26,130 nucleotides of DNA from Nitrospiraceae bacterium UBA6905. GTDB lineage: Bacteria; Nitrospirota; Thermodesulfovibrionia; Thermodesulfovibrionales; UBA6898. The notes beneath the pieces are model-generated. The model worked only from the letters and a program-made list of their open reading frames with translations. It had not been told where the DNA came from and searched no databases. Below are positions 1 through 8,684 of this stretch, piece after piece (positions within the stretch are counted from its first letter, which is position 1; every line of letters begins with the position of its first letter). The DNA lies in the NCBI GenBank assembly GCA_002451165.1, contig DKBH01000052.1, positions 1-26,130 on the forward strand, given 5' to 3'. The translations under genes were made by a program, and so were the position numbers.

Positions 1-810
1 GATGCAGGTCGGATGGATCTGCGTAAAGCAGGGGTTCGCGAAATAAGCCCCCTTCTTGTATGCGCGGAAAGCGGCGGTCACATTCGATCCCATGGCGTTA
101 GTCGAGAGATAAAAGACATTCGCATATCCGCCGGTGCAGAGGCAGACCGCATCGCCTGCGTGGCTCCGTATTGCCCCGGTTATGAGGTCCCTTACGGTTA
201 TCCCCTTTGCCTCCCCGTTGATGACAACCAGATCAAGCATCTCGGTCCGGGGATAGAGCCTGACCGTGCCCGCATGAATCTGTCGTGCGAGGGCCCCGTA
301 AGCTCCCAGCAGGAGCTGCTGACCGGTCTGGCCCCGCGCAAAGAAGGTCCTCGAGACCTGGGCGCCGCCAAAGGAGCGGTTGTCGAGATACCCTGCATAG
401 TCCCGGGCAAAGGGGACCCCCTGGGCAACGCATTGATCGATGATGTTATTACTGAGCATGGCAAGGCGGTAGACATTTGACTCCCGCGCCCTGAAGTCTC
501 CGCCCTTGATCGTGTCGTAAAAGAGGCGGTAGATGCTGTCGCCGTCATTCGGGTAATTCTTTGCGGCGTTGATCCCGCCCTGTGCAGCAATACTGTGGCC
601 TCTGCGCGGACTGTCCTGAAAACAGAAGGCCTCGACATTATAGCCAAGTTCTCCGAGCGTTGCCGCTGCAGAAGCACCCGCAAGGCCGGTGCCCACCACA
701 AGGATCTTGTATCTCCTCTTGTTTGCCGGATTCACGAGCTTCAGCTCCTGCCGGCGTCTGTCCCATCTCTCTGCAAGAGGACCTGAAGGGGATTTTCCGT
801 CGAGAAGCAT
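1..810 (-). CDS. sdhA: Succinate dehydrogenase/fumarate reductase flavoprotein subunit, C-terminus beyond left edge
   Basis: Catalytic FAD subunit of succinate:quinone oxidoreductase, which interconverts succinate and fumarate at the cytoplasmic membrane. The 270 residues visible start at ATG 810 and are open to base 1, under half of the usual 600-650. A dinucleotide-binding motif VVGTGLAGAS lies near residues 38-47, and RRGHSIAAQGG follows with His72 at the position that carries covalent FAD in this family. The segments PAGPLAE-like N-terminus, LVNPANKRRYK and AMGSNVTAAF are typical of the Bacteroidetes/delta/epsilon SdhA branch. It lies 6 bp after the sdhC stop with an AGGGAGAT ribosome site inside the end of sdhC, so the two are one operon; the iron-sulfur subunit sdhB is expected beyond the left edge. 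Direction of the reaction in vivo cannot be told from the sequence. Confidence 0.96.
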   Translation of the reverse strand, partial: MLLDGKSPSGPLAERWDRRRQELKLVNPANKRRYKILVVGTGLAGASAAATLGELGYNVEAFCFQDSPRRGHSIAAQGGINAAKNYPNDGDSIYRLFYDTIKGGDFRARESNVYRLAMLSNNIIDQCVAQGVPFARDYAGYLDNRSFGGAQVSRTFFARGQTGQQLLLGAYGALARQIHAGTVRLYPRTEMLDLVVINGEAKGITVRDLITGAIRSHAGDAVCLCTGGYANVFYLSTNAMGSNVTAAFRAYKKGAYFANPCFTQIHPTCI

Positions 811-816
811 ATTCGC

Positions 817-1491
817 TTATCTCCCTATCACATTGCTGATAATACCCGCGGGAATTGCCGCGTACCCGAGGAAAAGCGCGAGGGCTGCTGCCGCCCCGAT
901 TGTTACCACGGCCGGCTGCGTCCTTTCATTGTTCAGGCCGAGCGTCTGGAACATGCTCTGCAGGCCGTGGGAGAGGTGAAGACCGAGAGCAGCCATAGCC
1001 ATGACATATGCGACCGAGATGCCGATATTCCGGAAGCTGTGCATTACCATGCTGAAGACATCCGGACGCCCCAGGGCGTCAAGATGCCGGCTCGCAGAAA
1101 ACTCCGGCATGATCACCTGAGCGGTGAAATGTAGCAGGTGGTAGCCAAGGTACAGGGCTATGAGCAGTCCTGTCCATATCATGTTTTTGCCTGCCACTGT
1201 TGCGCTGAGATGCTTCGTGGCCGCATATTTCCCGGCTCTTGCGGCCCGGTTCTCCAGGGTGAGCTGTATTCCGAAAATGACATGCAGACCGAGAGCAACA
1301 GCCATTATCAGCCTGACAGCCCAGAGAAAAGGGCCGAGGCTATGGAGCATCTTTGCATAGGCATTAATGCCATCAGGACCGCTGAAAAGCGATATATTGC
1401 CGAGCAGATGTATGAAGACAAAAGAGACCAGGGCAAGCCCTGTGATGGACATTACGATTTTTCTGCCGACCATGTTGTTGATAAGCGTCAC
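817..1491 (-). CDS. sdhC: Succinate dehydrogenase cytochrome b subunit
   Basis: Membrane anchor of the SDH complex that carries heme b and passes electrons to quinone. The protein has about five hydrophobic helices and conserved histidines in them (FIHLLGN, GLHVIFG, YHLLHF, VMHSFRN, LGLHLSHG), the pattern of the Bacillus/Bacteroides-type single-chain b558 anchor. I chose GTG 1491 (224 residues) because AAGGA lies 7 bases upstream; a TTG at 1521 extends the frame by 10 residues and an ATG at 1473 shortens it by 6, but neither has a good ribosome site. It is first in the operon sdhC-sdhA(-sdhB) and is divergent from the malic enzyme gene. Confidence 0.92.
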   Translation of the reverse strand: MTLINNMVGRKIVMSITGLALVSFVFIHLLGNISLFSGPDGINAYAKMLHSLGPFLWAVRLIMAVALGLHVIFGIQLTLENRAARAGKYAATKHLSATVAGKNMIWTGLLIALYLGYHLLHFTAQVIMPEFSASRHLDALGRPDVFSMVMHSFRNIGISVAYVMAMAALGLHLSHGLQSMFQTLGLNNERTQPAVVTIGAAAALALFLGYAAIPAGIISNVIGR

Positions 1492-1567
1492 GTCTTTGTC
1501 CTTATTGCGCTCCCCGCACAATCTCTCCAGGGTGGTCCGGTCAGGTAATGCCGGAAAAATCGTACAT

Positions 1568-1597
1568 ATTATACGACGAACTGTGGGATAATGAAAA
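1568..1597 (-). promoter_or_regulatory. Candidate sigma70 promoter of sdhCA
   Basis: On the minus strand a perfect TATAAT (1573-1568) is preceded at 18 bp by TTTTCA (1597-1592), a 4/6 match to the -35 box. Transcription would begin near 1561, giving a leader of about 70 bases before the GTG at 1491. The site lies in the divergent gap and within the leader of the malic enzyme gene. It is predicted from motifs only. Confidence 0.4.
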
Positions 1598-1622
1598 TAC
1601 TATTGCTATCAGGAGGAACATC

Positions 1623-3026
1623 ATGACCCAGCAACCAAGCCCCAGTTACAGTATAACGCTGCGCCTTGAGATAGAAAACCGTATCGGGATGTTCGCCCAG
1701 CTTGCAACTGTGCTCAGTCTGGCAGGCGGGGACCTCGGGTCTGTTGATATCGTCCGTGTCGAAAAGGGCAAGATCATCAGGGATGTGACCATAAATGCCC
1801 GTGACGCAGAGCACGAAAAGGCAATTACCCACGCCATAAAAGAGATGAGGGGCATCCGGGTGCTCAGGGTCATGGACAGGACCTTCTCTGCTCACGAGGG
1901 CGGCAAGATTGAAATCCATAACAAGATCGCGGTGAAGGACAGGGCGGATCTCTCAAAAGTCTATACACCGGGTGTTGCCCGCGTCTGCATGGATATTGTA
2001 GGGCATAAGGAACATGCCTATCGCTATACGATCAAGGGGAATTCGGTAGCTGTCGTGACCGACGGAACTGCCGTGCTCGGCCTCGGCGACATTGGACCAG
2101 AGGCTGCTATGCCGGTGATGGAGGGAAAGGCTATGCTCTTCAAAGAATTCGGCGGTATTGACGCCTTCCCTATCGCCTTAGGCACCAAGGACACAGAAGA
2201 GATCATCACCACCGTGAAAAACATCTCTGTCCCCTTTGGGGGTATCAATCTTGAAGACATCTCCGGTCCCCGCTGCTTTGAGATAGAGCGACGGCTCCAA
2301 CAGCTGCTCGATATCCCGGTCTTCCACGACGATCAGCACGGCACGGCGGTTGTTGTACTTGCCGCGTTGATCAATGTCGGCAGGCTGCTCAGAAAAGATA
2401 TCAGAAAATTCCGCGTCGTTATCGCCGGCGCAGGCGCTGCCGGGATCGCAAATGCAAACATGCTCACCGCTTATGGCATCAAAGATATTATTGTCTGCGA
2501 CAGGACTGGAGCCATCTACAAAGGCAGGAGACAGTACATGAACTTCTATAAAAAGCTTCTTGCCAAGACTTCAAATCCAAGAAAAATCAAGGGAACCCTC
2601 TCGGAGGTTTTACAGGACGCCAACGTATTTATCGGACTCTCAGGACCGAATATCATCCCGGCGTCAGATATTAAGAAAATGGCAAAAGACCCGATTGTCT
2701 TCGCCCTGGCAAATCCTGATCCTGAGGTATCACCTGAAGACGCCCTTCCCCTCTCAAAGATCCTTGCCACAGGAAGGTCAGACTATCCGAATCAGATCAA
2801 TAATGTGTTGGGCTTTCCCGGCATTTTCAGGGGCCTTCTTGATGTAAAGGCAAAGGGAGTGAACGAGGCGGTCAAGTTTGCTGCGGCACAGGCGATTGCC
2901 CACGTAATTGCAGAGGATGAGCTGCATGAAGACTATATTATCCCGAGCATCTTCGATCGGAAAGTTGCATCATCCGTTGCCCATGCCGTTGCCGACGCGG
3001 CAAAAAAGACCGGGCTCGCGAAGTAG
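1623..3026 (+). CDS. NAD(P)-dependent malic enzyme with N-terminal ACT domain
   Basis: Oxidative decarboxylation of malate to pyruvate and CO2 in the cytoplasm. I chose ATG 1623 (467 residues) because AGGAGG sits 6 bases upstream; the open frame extends to 1548 without a ribosome site. Residues about 9-85 form an ACT domain (SITLRLEIENRIGMFAQLA), the usual ligand-sensing module of amino-acid enzymes. The catalytic part follows: SKVYTPGVARV with the general-acid Tyr, GKAMLFKEFGGIDAFP with the catalytic Lys, EDISGPRCFEIE and FHDDQHGTA with metal-binding acids, and the Rossmann motif GAGAAGIANA. The ACT fusion suggests allosteric control, but the ligand is unknown. The gene is divergent from sdhCA and may share C4-acid metabolism with it. 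Cofactor choice (NAD or NADP) cannot be read here. Confidence 0.93.
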   Translation: MTQQPSPSYSITLRLEIENRIGMFAQLATVLSLAGGDLGSVDIVRVEKGKIIRDVTINARDAEHEKAITHAIKEMRGIRVLRVMDRTFSAHEGGKIEIHNKIAVKDRADLSKVYTPGVARVCMDIVGHKEHAYRYTIKGNSVAVVTDGTAVLGLGDIGPEAAMPVMEGKAMLFKEFGGIDAFPIALGTKDTEEIITTVKNISVPFGGINLEDISGPRCFEIERRLQQLLDIPVFHDDQHGTAVVVLAALINVGRLLRKDIRKFRVVIAGAGAAGIANANMLTAYGIKDIIVCDRTGAIYKGRRQYMNFYKKLLAKTSNPRKIKGTLSEVLQDANVFIGLSGPNIIPASDIKKMAKDPIVFALANPDPEVSPEDALPLSKILATGRSDYPNQINNVLGFPGIFRGLLDVKAKGVNEAVKFAAAQAIAHVIAEDELHEDYIIPSIFDRKVASSVAHAVADAAKKTGLAK

Positions 3027-3088
3027 CACTTCCGGGCGCCTCAGCTCGCTACACGTCTTCCCATTGTCAGGATATACATTACCGCGGG

Positions 3089-4423
3089 CTACCGAGCTCG
3101 GCGGCGGTCCATGATGTAGATGCTCTTGGCAAACGACTTGGCATACTGTTTCAGCTCTGCCACTTTCTGCGAGATCTCTTTGGGATCGCGTACGAGTGTC
3201 CTGTCCGTATTTACCACGGCTATGGATACGGTCATAATGCCGAAAATTGCGGGCTTATCGTTCCGGTCAATGGAGATGATAAATCCCTTTTTGGCATCTT
3301 CAGGGTCATAATGCTCGATGATCCCCTTGTCGAACTCCTCAATGATCTTATTGCAGATGGGCTGGACCCTGTCAGGTGAACAGATCAGTACAAAATCATC
3401 GCCGCCGATATGGCCAAGGAAGTCCTCGGGCTCCCCATATTCGCTCTTGATGCCCACCAGAACCTCGGAGAGCCATTTGATCAGATCGCTCCCCCGGGCG
3501 TAACTGTAGCGGTCGTTATATGCCTTGAAGTTGTCAAGATCGATAAGACAGAAGGAAAAACGCTGGGTCTCATTCAGGCGGACCAAGAGCTCTTTCTCGA
3601 TCGCAAGATTGCCGGGCAGTTTCGTCAGCGGATTTGCATCGAGGTTTATCTCTTCCAGTTCCTTCAGCCGCGAGGACATCTCCCGAAAGGATATGGCGAG
3701 ATCAGCAAGCTCATCAGCGCCCTTGATGTCGGGGAGGCTATCAAAATCTCCGCTCCGTATCATATTCGTCGCTTCCTTGAGCTTTTCTATCGCCGCATTG
3801 AGATGGTTCGTAAGGAGGGAAGCAAAGAGCAGGCCAAAGGCAAATGATGTGGCGCTCAAAACAATGGTAATCAGAAGCGCCCGCTCGCTCAGGGAGTTCG
3901 ACTTATTGATAAAGAGGCTCTGCTGCGCCGTGATCTTGCGGTCGATGTCCTTCAGACCGAGTATTATCTGGTTAAAGACAGCCTTTGTTTCATGGAGCGA
4001 GACATCTTCCGCCTCCTTTGTCCTGCCGTCCCTCAGCAGTTGCGATTCACGGGTAAAGAGCGTATTGTACCGCTCATGCAGAGAAGTGATGGATTGAACA
4101 GTCGCGGAGATATACGTTTCGGTCTTGCCGACCTCTGCAAGGATGTCCCTGAATTCCTTGCTGCGGGACCAGAAGAGGTTCTCCGCCTCCTGCTGCTGAA
4201 GCATGAGAAAGCGCTTTTCATACAGGTCCTGGGCCAAAATGCTGTCATTCAGCTTTGTCACCCGTCCGCTGGCAGCGATGGAGTTGAAGACCGTGTTCCG
4301 GGTAATGGAATTCAGCTCCTTGAGGCTGAAGATGGCATACGATCCCACGAGGAGCGTGAACGAAATCATGACGATATAGCCAAGAAAGATCTTCTGCCGT
4401 AGGGTAAGGTTCATCACGCTCAT
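3089..4423 (-). CDS. Membrane-bound HAMP-GGDEF protein, putative diguanylate cyclase with GGDDF site
   Basis: Probable inner-membrane sensor that makes cyclic di-GMP. TM1 spans residues 11-33 and TM2 182-204; the roughly 150 residues between them are helical and periplasmic, like a four-helix-bundle or MCP-type sensor. HAMP follows (about 205-258), then a GGDEF domain (260 to the end). The active-site motif is GGDDF (340-344), with DLDNFKAYND as the metal-binding loop. Asp for Glu in the fourth position is known in some active cyclases, so activity is plausible but not proven. At the inhibitory I-site, where RxxD is expected, the sequence is EPED (331-334), so product inhibition is probably absent. 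The DANPLTKLPGN linker is typical. ATG 4423 is used; ATG 4414 is an alternative. Monocistronic, convergent with malic enzyme. Confidence 0.88.
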   Translation of the reverse strand: MSVMNLTLRQKIFLGYIVMISFTLLVGSYAIFSLKELNSITRNTVFNSIAASGRVTKLNDSILAQDLYEKRFLMLQQQEAENLFWSRSKEFRDILAEVGKTETYISATVQSITSLHERYNTLFTRESQLLRDGRTKEAEDVSLHETKAVFNQIILGLKDIDRKITAQQSLFINKSNSLSERALLITIVLSATSFAFGLLFASLLTNHLNAAIEKLKEATNMIRSGDFDSLPDIKGADELADLAISFREMSSRLKELEEINLDANPLTKLPGNLAIEKELLVRLNETQRFSFCLIDLDNFKAYNDRYSYARGSDLIKWLSEVLVGIKSEYGEPEDFLGHIGGDDFVLICSPDRVQPICNKIIEEFDKGIIEHYDPEDAKKGFIISIDRNDKPAIFGIMTVSIAVVNTDRTLVRDPKEISQKVAELKQYAKSFAKSIYIMDRRRAR

Positions 4424-4540
4424 CCGCTTATATTGCCCCGAACTGCATTTCCCCAGCCCGTCTTCATATCCTGAGCATGCTCACGACAGACCCTATGCCG
4501 TCCCGGTAACAACGATATGCCGGGCTCCGGCCGCTGCCCA

Positions 4541-5278
4541 TCACTGCGCCGCTCCGCAGGCAGGGCAGTGCGGGTCCTTAAACCCTTTGAATGTCCGGAA
4601 ACTCATATCCTGCCCTGACCAGACGAGGAGCTTGCCGCGCAGCAACGTGCCAATACCTGAAAGATACTTGAGGGCCTCCATCGCCTGAAGCGTGCCGATA
4701 ACGCCCGGTGTTGCTCCCAGAACCGGAAAAACCTCCTTGGGCGGAGACTCGGGAAAGTAACACCGGAGACAGGGGGTTTCAGGAGACTGGATGAAGGTGA
4801 GGCGGCCGTCCAGCCCCCAGATGCTGCCATGCACCATCGGGATCTTCTTTCGCATCGCGCTTTCATTCAGGAGGTACCGTGTCGGAAAATTATCCATGCA
4901 GTCGAGAATGAGGTCAGCATTGCCGACGAGCTCATCGACGTTTTCCGCGACTATCTTATCAGGAAACGCAGAAATAGTGATATGCGGGTTCATCTCTTCG
5001 AGCGTCTGCTTGGCAGAGACTGCCTTGTTCGTCCCGATCCTCCTGTGGTTATGCAGAATCTGCCGGTTCAGGTTCGACCAGTCCGGTGAATCGAAATCGC
5101 AGATGCGGATGTTGCCTACCCCTGCGACCGCAAGATAGATCGAAACCGGCGAGCCGAGACCGCCTGCTCCCGCAATGAAGACCGTTGCGTTCTTGATCTT
5201 GCGCTGGGTATCCTCTCCCCAGCCCTCCATCATCATCTGGCGGTTGTATCTCTTGAGTTCTTCTTCGGTGAATGCCAC
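4541..5278 (-). CDS. ThiF/MoeB/HesA-family E1-like adenylyltransferase
   Basis: ATP-dependent enzyme that adenylates the C-terminal Gly of a ubiquitin-like sulfur carrier (ThiS or MoaD type) for thiamin or molybdopterin synthesis. The GTG at 5278 is preceded by GGGGAGG at 6 bases, giving 245 residues, the usual MoeB/ThiF length. An upstream open extension to 5740 would overlap the next gene and has no homology-like content. Visible motifs are GAGGLGSP (37-44), the Arg-containing NLNRQILH segment, DCMDN with the catalytic Asp130, and two CxxC pairs for zinc (Cys170/173 and Cys238/241). No ThiS, MoaD or rhodanese domain is adjacent, so the pathway is undecided. The Cys used by ThiF to form a persulfide is not evident near ATPGVIG. 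Confidence 0.9.
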   Translation of the reverse strand: MAFTEEELKRYNRQMMMEGWGEDTQRKIKNATVFIAGAGGLGSPVSIYLAVAGVGNIRICDFDSPDWSNLNRQILHNHRRIGTNKAVSAKQTLEEMNPHITISAFPDKIVAENVDELVGNADLILDCMDNFPTRYLLNESAMRKKIPMVHGSIWGLDGRLTFIQSPETPCLRCYFPESPPKEVFPVLGATPGVIGTLQAMEALKYLSGIGTLLRGKLLVWSGQDMSFRTFKGFKDPHCPACGAAQ

Positions 5279-5347
5279 GACAAACCTCCCCGCAATCCTC
5301 TGCCTGCAAGCCATGGTATGATGAAATAAGGCAGCAATGCGTGAAAG

Positions 5348-5377
5348 AGTATACCAGATGTCCAAAAAAACCTTCAA
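5348..5377 (-). promoter_or_regulatory. Candidate promoter of the ThiF/MoeB-type gene
   Basis: Minus-strand TTGAAG (5377-5372), an 18-base spacer and TATACT (5353-5348), with TGG just before the -10 box giving an extended -10. Predicted start is near 5341, about 60 bases before the GTG at 5278. Prediction only. Confidence 0.5.
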
Positions 5378-5392
5378 TAACGTATAGGTTAC

Positions 5393-8041
5393 ATGGAGCA
5401 TGCCATCGCAGCACGTTTTTTTTCTGCTGCCCGGACCTTTCCGGACAACACCGCCTTCTTCTTCTTCGCTAACGGTTGGCAAAGACTTACCTATCGCGAC
5501 CTTGCCATTGCGGTCACCGGGGTCGCCTCTTCGCTCACCCGCGCCGGCATCCGGAAGGGAGACCTGATAGCGATCCTCTCGGAGAACAGGCCCGAATGGG
5601 GCCTGGCCTACCTCGGCATACTTTTGGCAGGGGGCTCGGCCGTTCCCCTCGACGCACAACTCAGCGCTACCGAGGTGCTGACCCTTCTTTCCGACTCCGG
5701 AGCCAAATGCGTCTTTCATAGTAACAAGACCGCTGATCAACTCTCGGCCCTGAAAGAACAGGCCGAAGGAGCTCCGGGCGCCGGTATGACACTTATCAAT
5801 TTCGACGCACCGGATTTCACTGCCATGAAGGGAGCATCCCCGGAAAGCAGTTTTCCGCCAACCGGATCAGAAGACATGGCCTCGCTCATCTATACGTCGG
5901 GTACGACCGGAAAGCCGAAAGGCGTTATGCTTTCGCATCGAAATTTTTGCTCCGATGCCGATGCAGCCGTGACTGCCCGGATCGTATCTCATGTTGATAC
6001 AGTTCTCGCGGTCCTGCCGCTGCATCATACCTACGCCTTTATGTGCACACTCCTGGTCCCGCTCTTCCTGGGCGGGACCATCACGTATCCACAAAGCCTG
6101 AAGGGACCTGACCTGCTTGCATCCATGCAAGAAACAGGCGTAAGCGTCCTGGTCAGCGTGCCGCAGCTCCTCGGCATGATGAAAGACAGCATCATAAGCC
6201 GTATGCAGGCCCGGCCAAAACCGCTGGCCATCCTTGCCGTTCTTCTCCTGCGGCTTTCCGGCTTCCTGCGGAAGCGCTTTGACATAGCACTTGGAAAAAT
6301 CATCTTTCGGTCTGTGCACCGTGCCTTTGGCAAGCGGTTCCGCTTCTTCACCAGCGGCGGCGCCCGTCTGGACCCCTCCGTCATGCTGGACCTCGAAGCC
6401 CTCGGCTTCACGGTGCTGGAAGGCTACGGCCTGACAGAGACATCGCCGATCGTAACCTTCAACACGTTCGAAAAGCGGAAGCCCGGCTCAGCGGGAAAAC
6501 CGCTGCCGTCGGTAAAGGTGCGCATCCTAAATCCTTCTTCAGAAGGCGAAGGCGAGATTGAGATTAACGGTCCCATGGTCATGCAAGGGTACTTTAACAA
6601 CCCTTCTGCCACGCGCGAGGTGCTGCATGATGGGTGGTTCAGGACCGGCGACATCGGCAAAATAGACCACGACGGATATCTTTTCATAACCGGAAGATCG
6701 AAAGAGGTGATCGTTCTCAGCTCCGGCAAGAACATCTATCCTGAAGACGTCGAAAAGATGTACCTCGGTTCACGACTGATCAAGGAACTCTGCATCACCG
6801 GCGCAGAACGTCAGGGCGTGGGAGAAGCGCTCCATGCCGTCATAGTTCCTGACGTTGATTATGCGAAAGCGGCTGGCATAGCAAATCTCCACGACGCGAT
6901 CAAGTGGGAGATCAACAGCGTCTCCGGCAGGCTCCCGTCCTACATGCGCGTGACAGGCTTCTCGCTGCGAAAGGAGCCGCTTCCAAGAACGCCGCTCGGA
7001 AAACTGCGCCGCTTTCTTATCCGGCCCGGGGAGCAGGTTGCAGTCAGACAGCAGCCGCTGCCCCCAGAGCATGCAGAACCTTCCGACATCCTGGAGCAGC
7101 GTGTGGTAGCCGCGATCCGGGAAGTGACCAGAAGCAGGGAAGGCATTGCATCATCAGACAATCTTGAGCTTGACCTCGGGCTCGACTCCCTCTCCAAGAT
7201 AGAACTTATGGTTGCGATCGAAAAAACCTTTTCCCTCACGCTTCCCGAATATTTCATGTCCGATGCTTACACGGTAGGCGACCTTTGCGGAAAAATACGC
7301 CTTGCGGCTTCCGGCCGTCCTGCGGAATTAATACAACGGACAGGATGGAAAGAAATCATTTCCGCAGAACCGCCTGAGCGGATCATGCTCGAACCACCGG
7401 AATCCCCTATGTTTGTTGCGAGAATCGGCCATGCCGTATTGAAAGCGCTCATGAAGCTCTTCTTCGGCATCACGGCGAAGGGGACAGAGCATGTCGCGCT
7501 TCCCGGAAGCTTTATCATCGCACCGAACCATACGAGCTATCTGGACGGATTCATCGTAGTACTTTCCCTCCCTTTTTCCTGTTTCCGCAATATGTATCTG
7601 CTGGGAATCAGCGACTTCTTTACCGGCTTCCTCAAAGGCCGTTTCGCAAGGATAGCCCACGTTATCCCCATCGACTCTTCGGCCTATCTCAACCGTGCTT
7701 TACAGACATCGGCATACGTGTTACGGAAGGGAAAGACCCTCTGCGTTTTCCCCGAGGGAGGCCGCTCATCTGATGGGAACCTGCTGGAGTTCAAGAAAGG
7801 GGTTGGAATCCTCGCGGTCGAGATGGGGGTGCCGGTGGTGCCTGCCTATATTTCGGGAGCCTTTGAGGCGCTCCCGCGAAGCGCGTCATGGCCCCGGCCC
7901 GCAAAGATCACCATAACGTTCGGCAAGCCCCTTTCTGCTGCCGATCTGGATTTCAGACAAAAACCGACAGCCATGGATGACTACCAGTATTTCGCATCGG
8001 TCGTGCAGGAGAAGGTGAGGGAACTTTCAGGTACGACATGA
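5393..8041 (+). CDS. Trifunctional fusion: AMP-dependent acyl ligase, acyl carrier domain, PlsC-type acyltransferase
   Basis: Predicted to activate a fatty acid as acyl-AMP, load it onto its own carrier domain and transfer it to a lysophospholipid or similar acceptor. Length is 882 residues. Residues 1-550 are the adenylating ligase: YTSGTTGKPKG (167-177), GYGLTETSP (344-352), DGWFRTGDIG (413-422) and the C-terminal lysine in PLGKLRR (Lys537). Residues about 563-640 are a phosphopantetheine carrier with LGLDSLS and acceptor Ser599. Residues about 675-880 are a PlsC domain with NHTSYLD (712-718, the HX4D catalytic motif) and FPEGGRSSDG (786-795). The layout recalls E. coli Aas (acyltransferase and acyl-ACP synthetase) with the order reversed and a built-in carrier. 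The ribosome site before ATG 5393 is weak. Its last 15 bases overlap the convergent sirC-like gene. Substrate is unknown. Confidence 0.92.
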   Translation: MEHAIAARFFSAARTFPDNTAFFFFANGWQRLTYRDLAIAVTGVASSLTRAGIRKGDLIAILSENRPEWGLAYLGILLAGGSAVPLDAQLSATEVLTLLSDSGAKCVFHSNKTADQLSALKEQAEGAPGAGMTLINFDAPDFTAMKGASPESSFPPTGSEDMASLIYTSGTTGKPKGVMLSHRNFCSDADAAVTARIVSHVDTVLAVLPLHHTYAFMCTLLVPLFLGGTITYPQSLKGPDLLASMQETGVSVLVSVPQLLGMMKDSIISRMQARPKPLAILAVLLLRLSGFLRKRFDIALGKIIFRSVHRAFGKRFRFFTSGGARLDPSVMLDLEALGFTVLEGYGLTETSPIVTFNTFEKRKPGSAGKPLPSVKVRILNPSSEGEGEIEINGPMVMQGYFNNPSATREVLHDGWFRTGDIGKIDHDGYLFITGRSKEVIVLSSGKNIYPEDVEKMYLGSRLIKELCITGAERQGVGEALHAVIVPDVDYAKAAGIANLHDAIKWEINSVSGRLPSYMRVTGFSLRKEPLPRTPLGKLRRFLIRPGEQVAVRQQPLPPEHAEPSDILEQRVVAAIREVTRSREGIASSDNLELDLGLDSLSKIELMVAIEKTFSLTLPEYFMSDAYTVGDLCGKIRLAASGRPAELIQRTGWKEIISAEPPERIMLEPPESPMFVARIGHAVLKALMKLFFGITAKGTEHVALPGSFIIAPNHTSYLDGFIVVLSLPFSCFRNMYLLGISDFFTGFLKGRFARIAHVIPIDSSAYLNRALQTSAYVLRKGKTLCVFPEGGRSSDGNLLEFKKGVGILAVEMGVPVVPAYISGAFEALPRSASWPRPAKITITFGKPLSAADLDFRQKPTAMDDYQYFASVVQEKVRELSGTT

Positions 8042-8668
8042 TGCAATAAGGATGCGGAGCTGTTTATCTGCCACTTTTTTCACATGCGCCAACCCCTTCG
8101 TGCGCAGGAGCTCCAGAACATGTTCCGAGGCGAGACCCTTCAGGAACTGTTCCCTCTTTTTTTTGTCGCAAACACCGGCAAGCGCTTTCTTCCTTACCGA
8201 GCCCAGGAAGGTCAGATATCCTGCCACGTCAGGACCATAGAGGCGTTCGAGCTCCTTCCGCAGGGTGCCGGCAAAGGCCGGGCTTTTCCCTCCGGTCGAT
8301 ATGGCAATCGTCAGAGGGCCCCTTCGGACCAGCGAAGGCGCGATGAACGTACATTCCTTCGGGACATCAACAACATTGACAGGTGCCCCTGCGTCTCGTG
8401 CAACCCTGCTGTTTACGGCAGGTGAGTCCGTAGCAGCGATCACCAAAAAGCTTCCGTTGAGGTCTCCCTTCCGGTACCACCTCCCGATATGACGGAGGGC
8501 TTTCTTCTCCTTCTCCCGGAAAAGCCTTGGGGTAAGCGACGGGCTGATAACGGTCACGACAGCGCCGGCCGCCATCAGCGCAAGGACCTTCCTCTCGGCA
8601 ACAGCGCCCCCGCCGACAACAACAACTTTCCTTCCGGAGATATTAAGGAATGCGGGATAATACTTCAC
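8027..8668 (-). CDS. sirC: Precorrin-2 dehydrogenase/sirohydrochlorin ferrochelatase (Met8/SirC type)
   Basis: Cytoplasmic enzyme of siroheme synthesis: NAD-dependent oxidation of precorrin-2 to sirohydrochlorin, and possibly iron insertion. The 213-residue protein starts at GTG 8668 with YYPAFLNISGRKVVVVGG, the family signature, and a Rossmann motif GGGAVAERK (19-27). NVVDVPKECTFIAPS contains Asp101 at the position of the catalytic Asp of CysG/Met8, and ISTGGKSPAFA follows. It is shorter than CysG because the C-terminal methyltransferase domain is absent, as in stand-alone SirC or Met8. It begins 16 bp after the bamD stop, so the two may be co-transcribed. Whether chelatase activity is present cannot be decided here. 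In related anaerobes the same step feeds siroheme or heme made via siroheme. Confidence 0.9.
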   Translation of the reverse strand: MKYYPAFLNISGRKVVVVGGGAVAERKVLALMAAGAVVTVISPSLTPRLFREKEKKALRHIGRWYRKGDLNGSFLVIAATDSPAVNSRVARDAGAPVNVVDVPKECTFIAPSLVRRGPLTIAISTGGKSPAFAGTLRKELERLYGPDVAGYLTFLGSVRKKALAGVCDKKKREQFLKGLASEHVLELLRTKGLAHVKKVADKQLRILIASCRT

Positions 8669-8684
8669 GGGACGTCCGGGAAAG

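Noticed and set aside
3027..3110. CCGAGCTCGG palindrome as a terminator between convergent genes
   Set aside because: No T run follows on either strand and it partly lies in the GGDEF coding end.
5279..5740. N-terminal extension of the ThiF/MoeB-type gene to 399 codons
   Set aside because: It overlaps the start of the acyl ligase gene, has no family content, and GTG 5278 has an ideal ribosome site and normal length.
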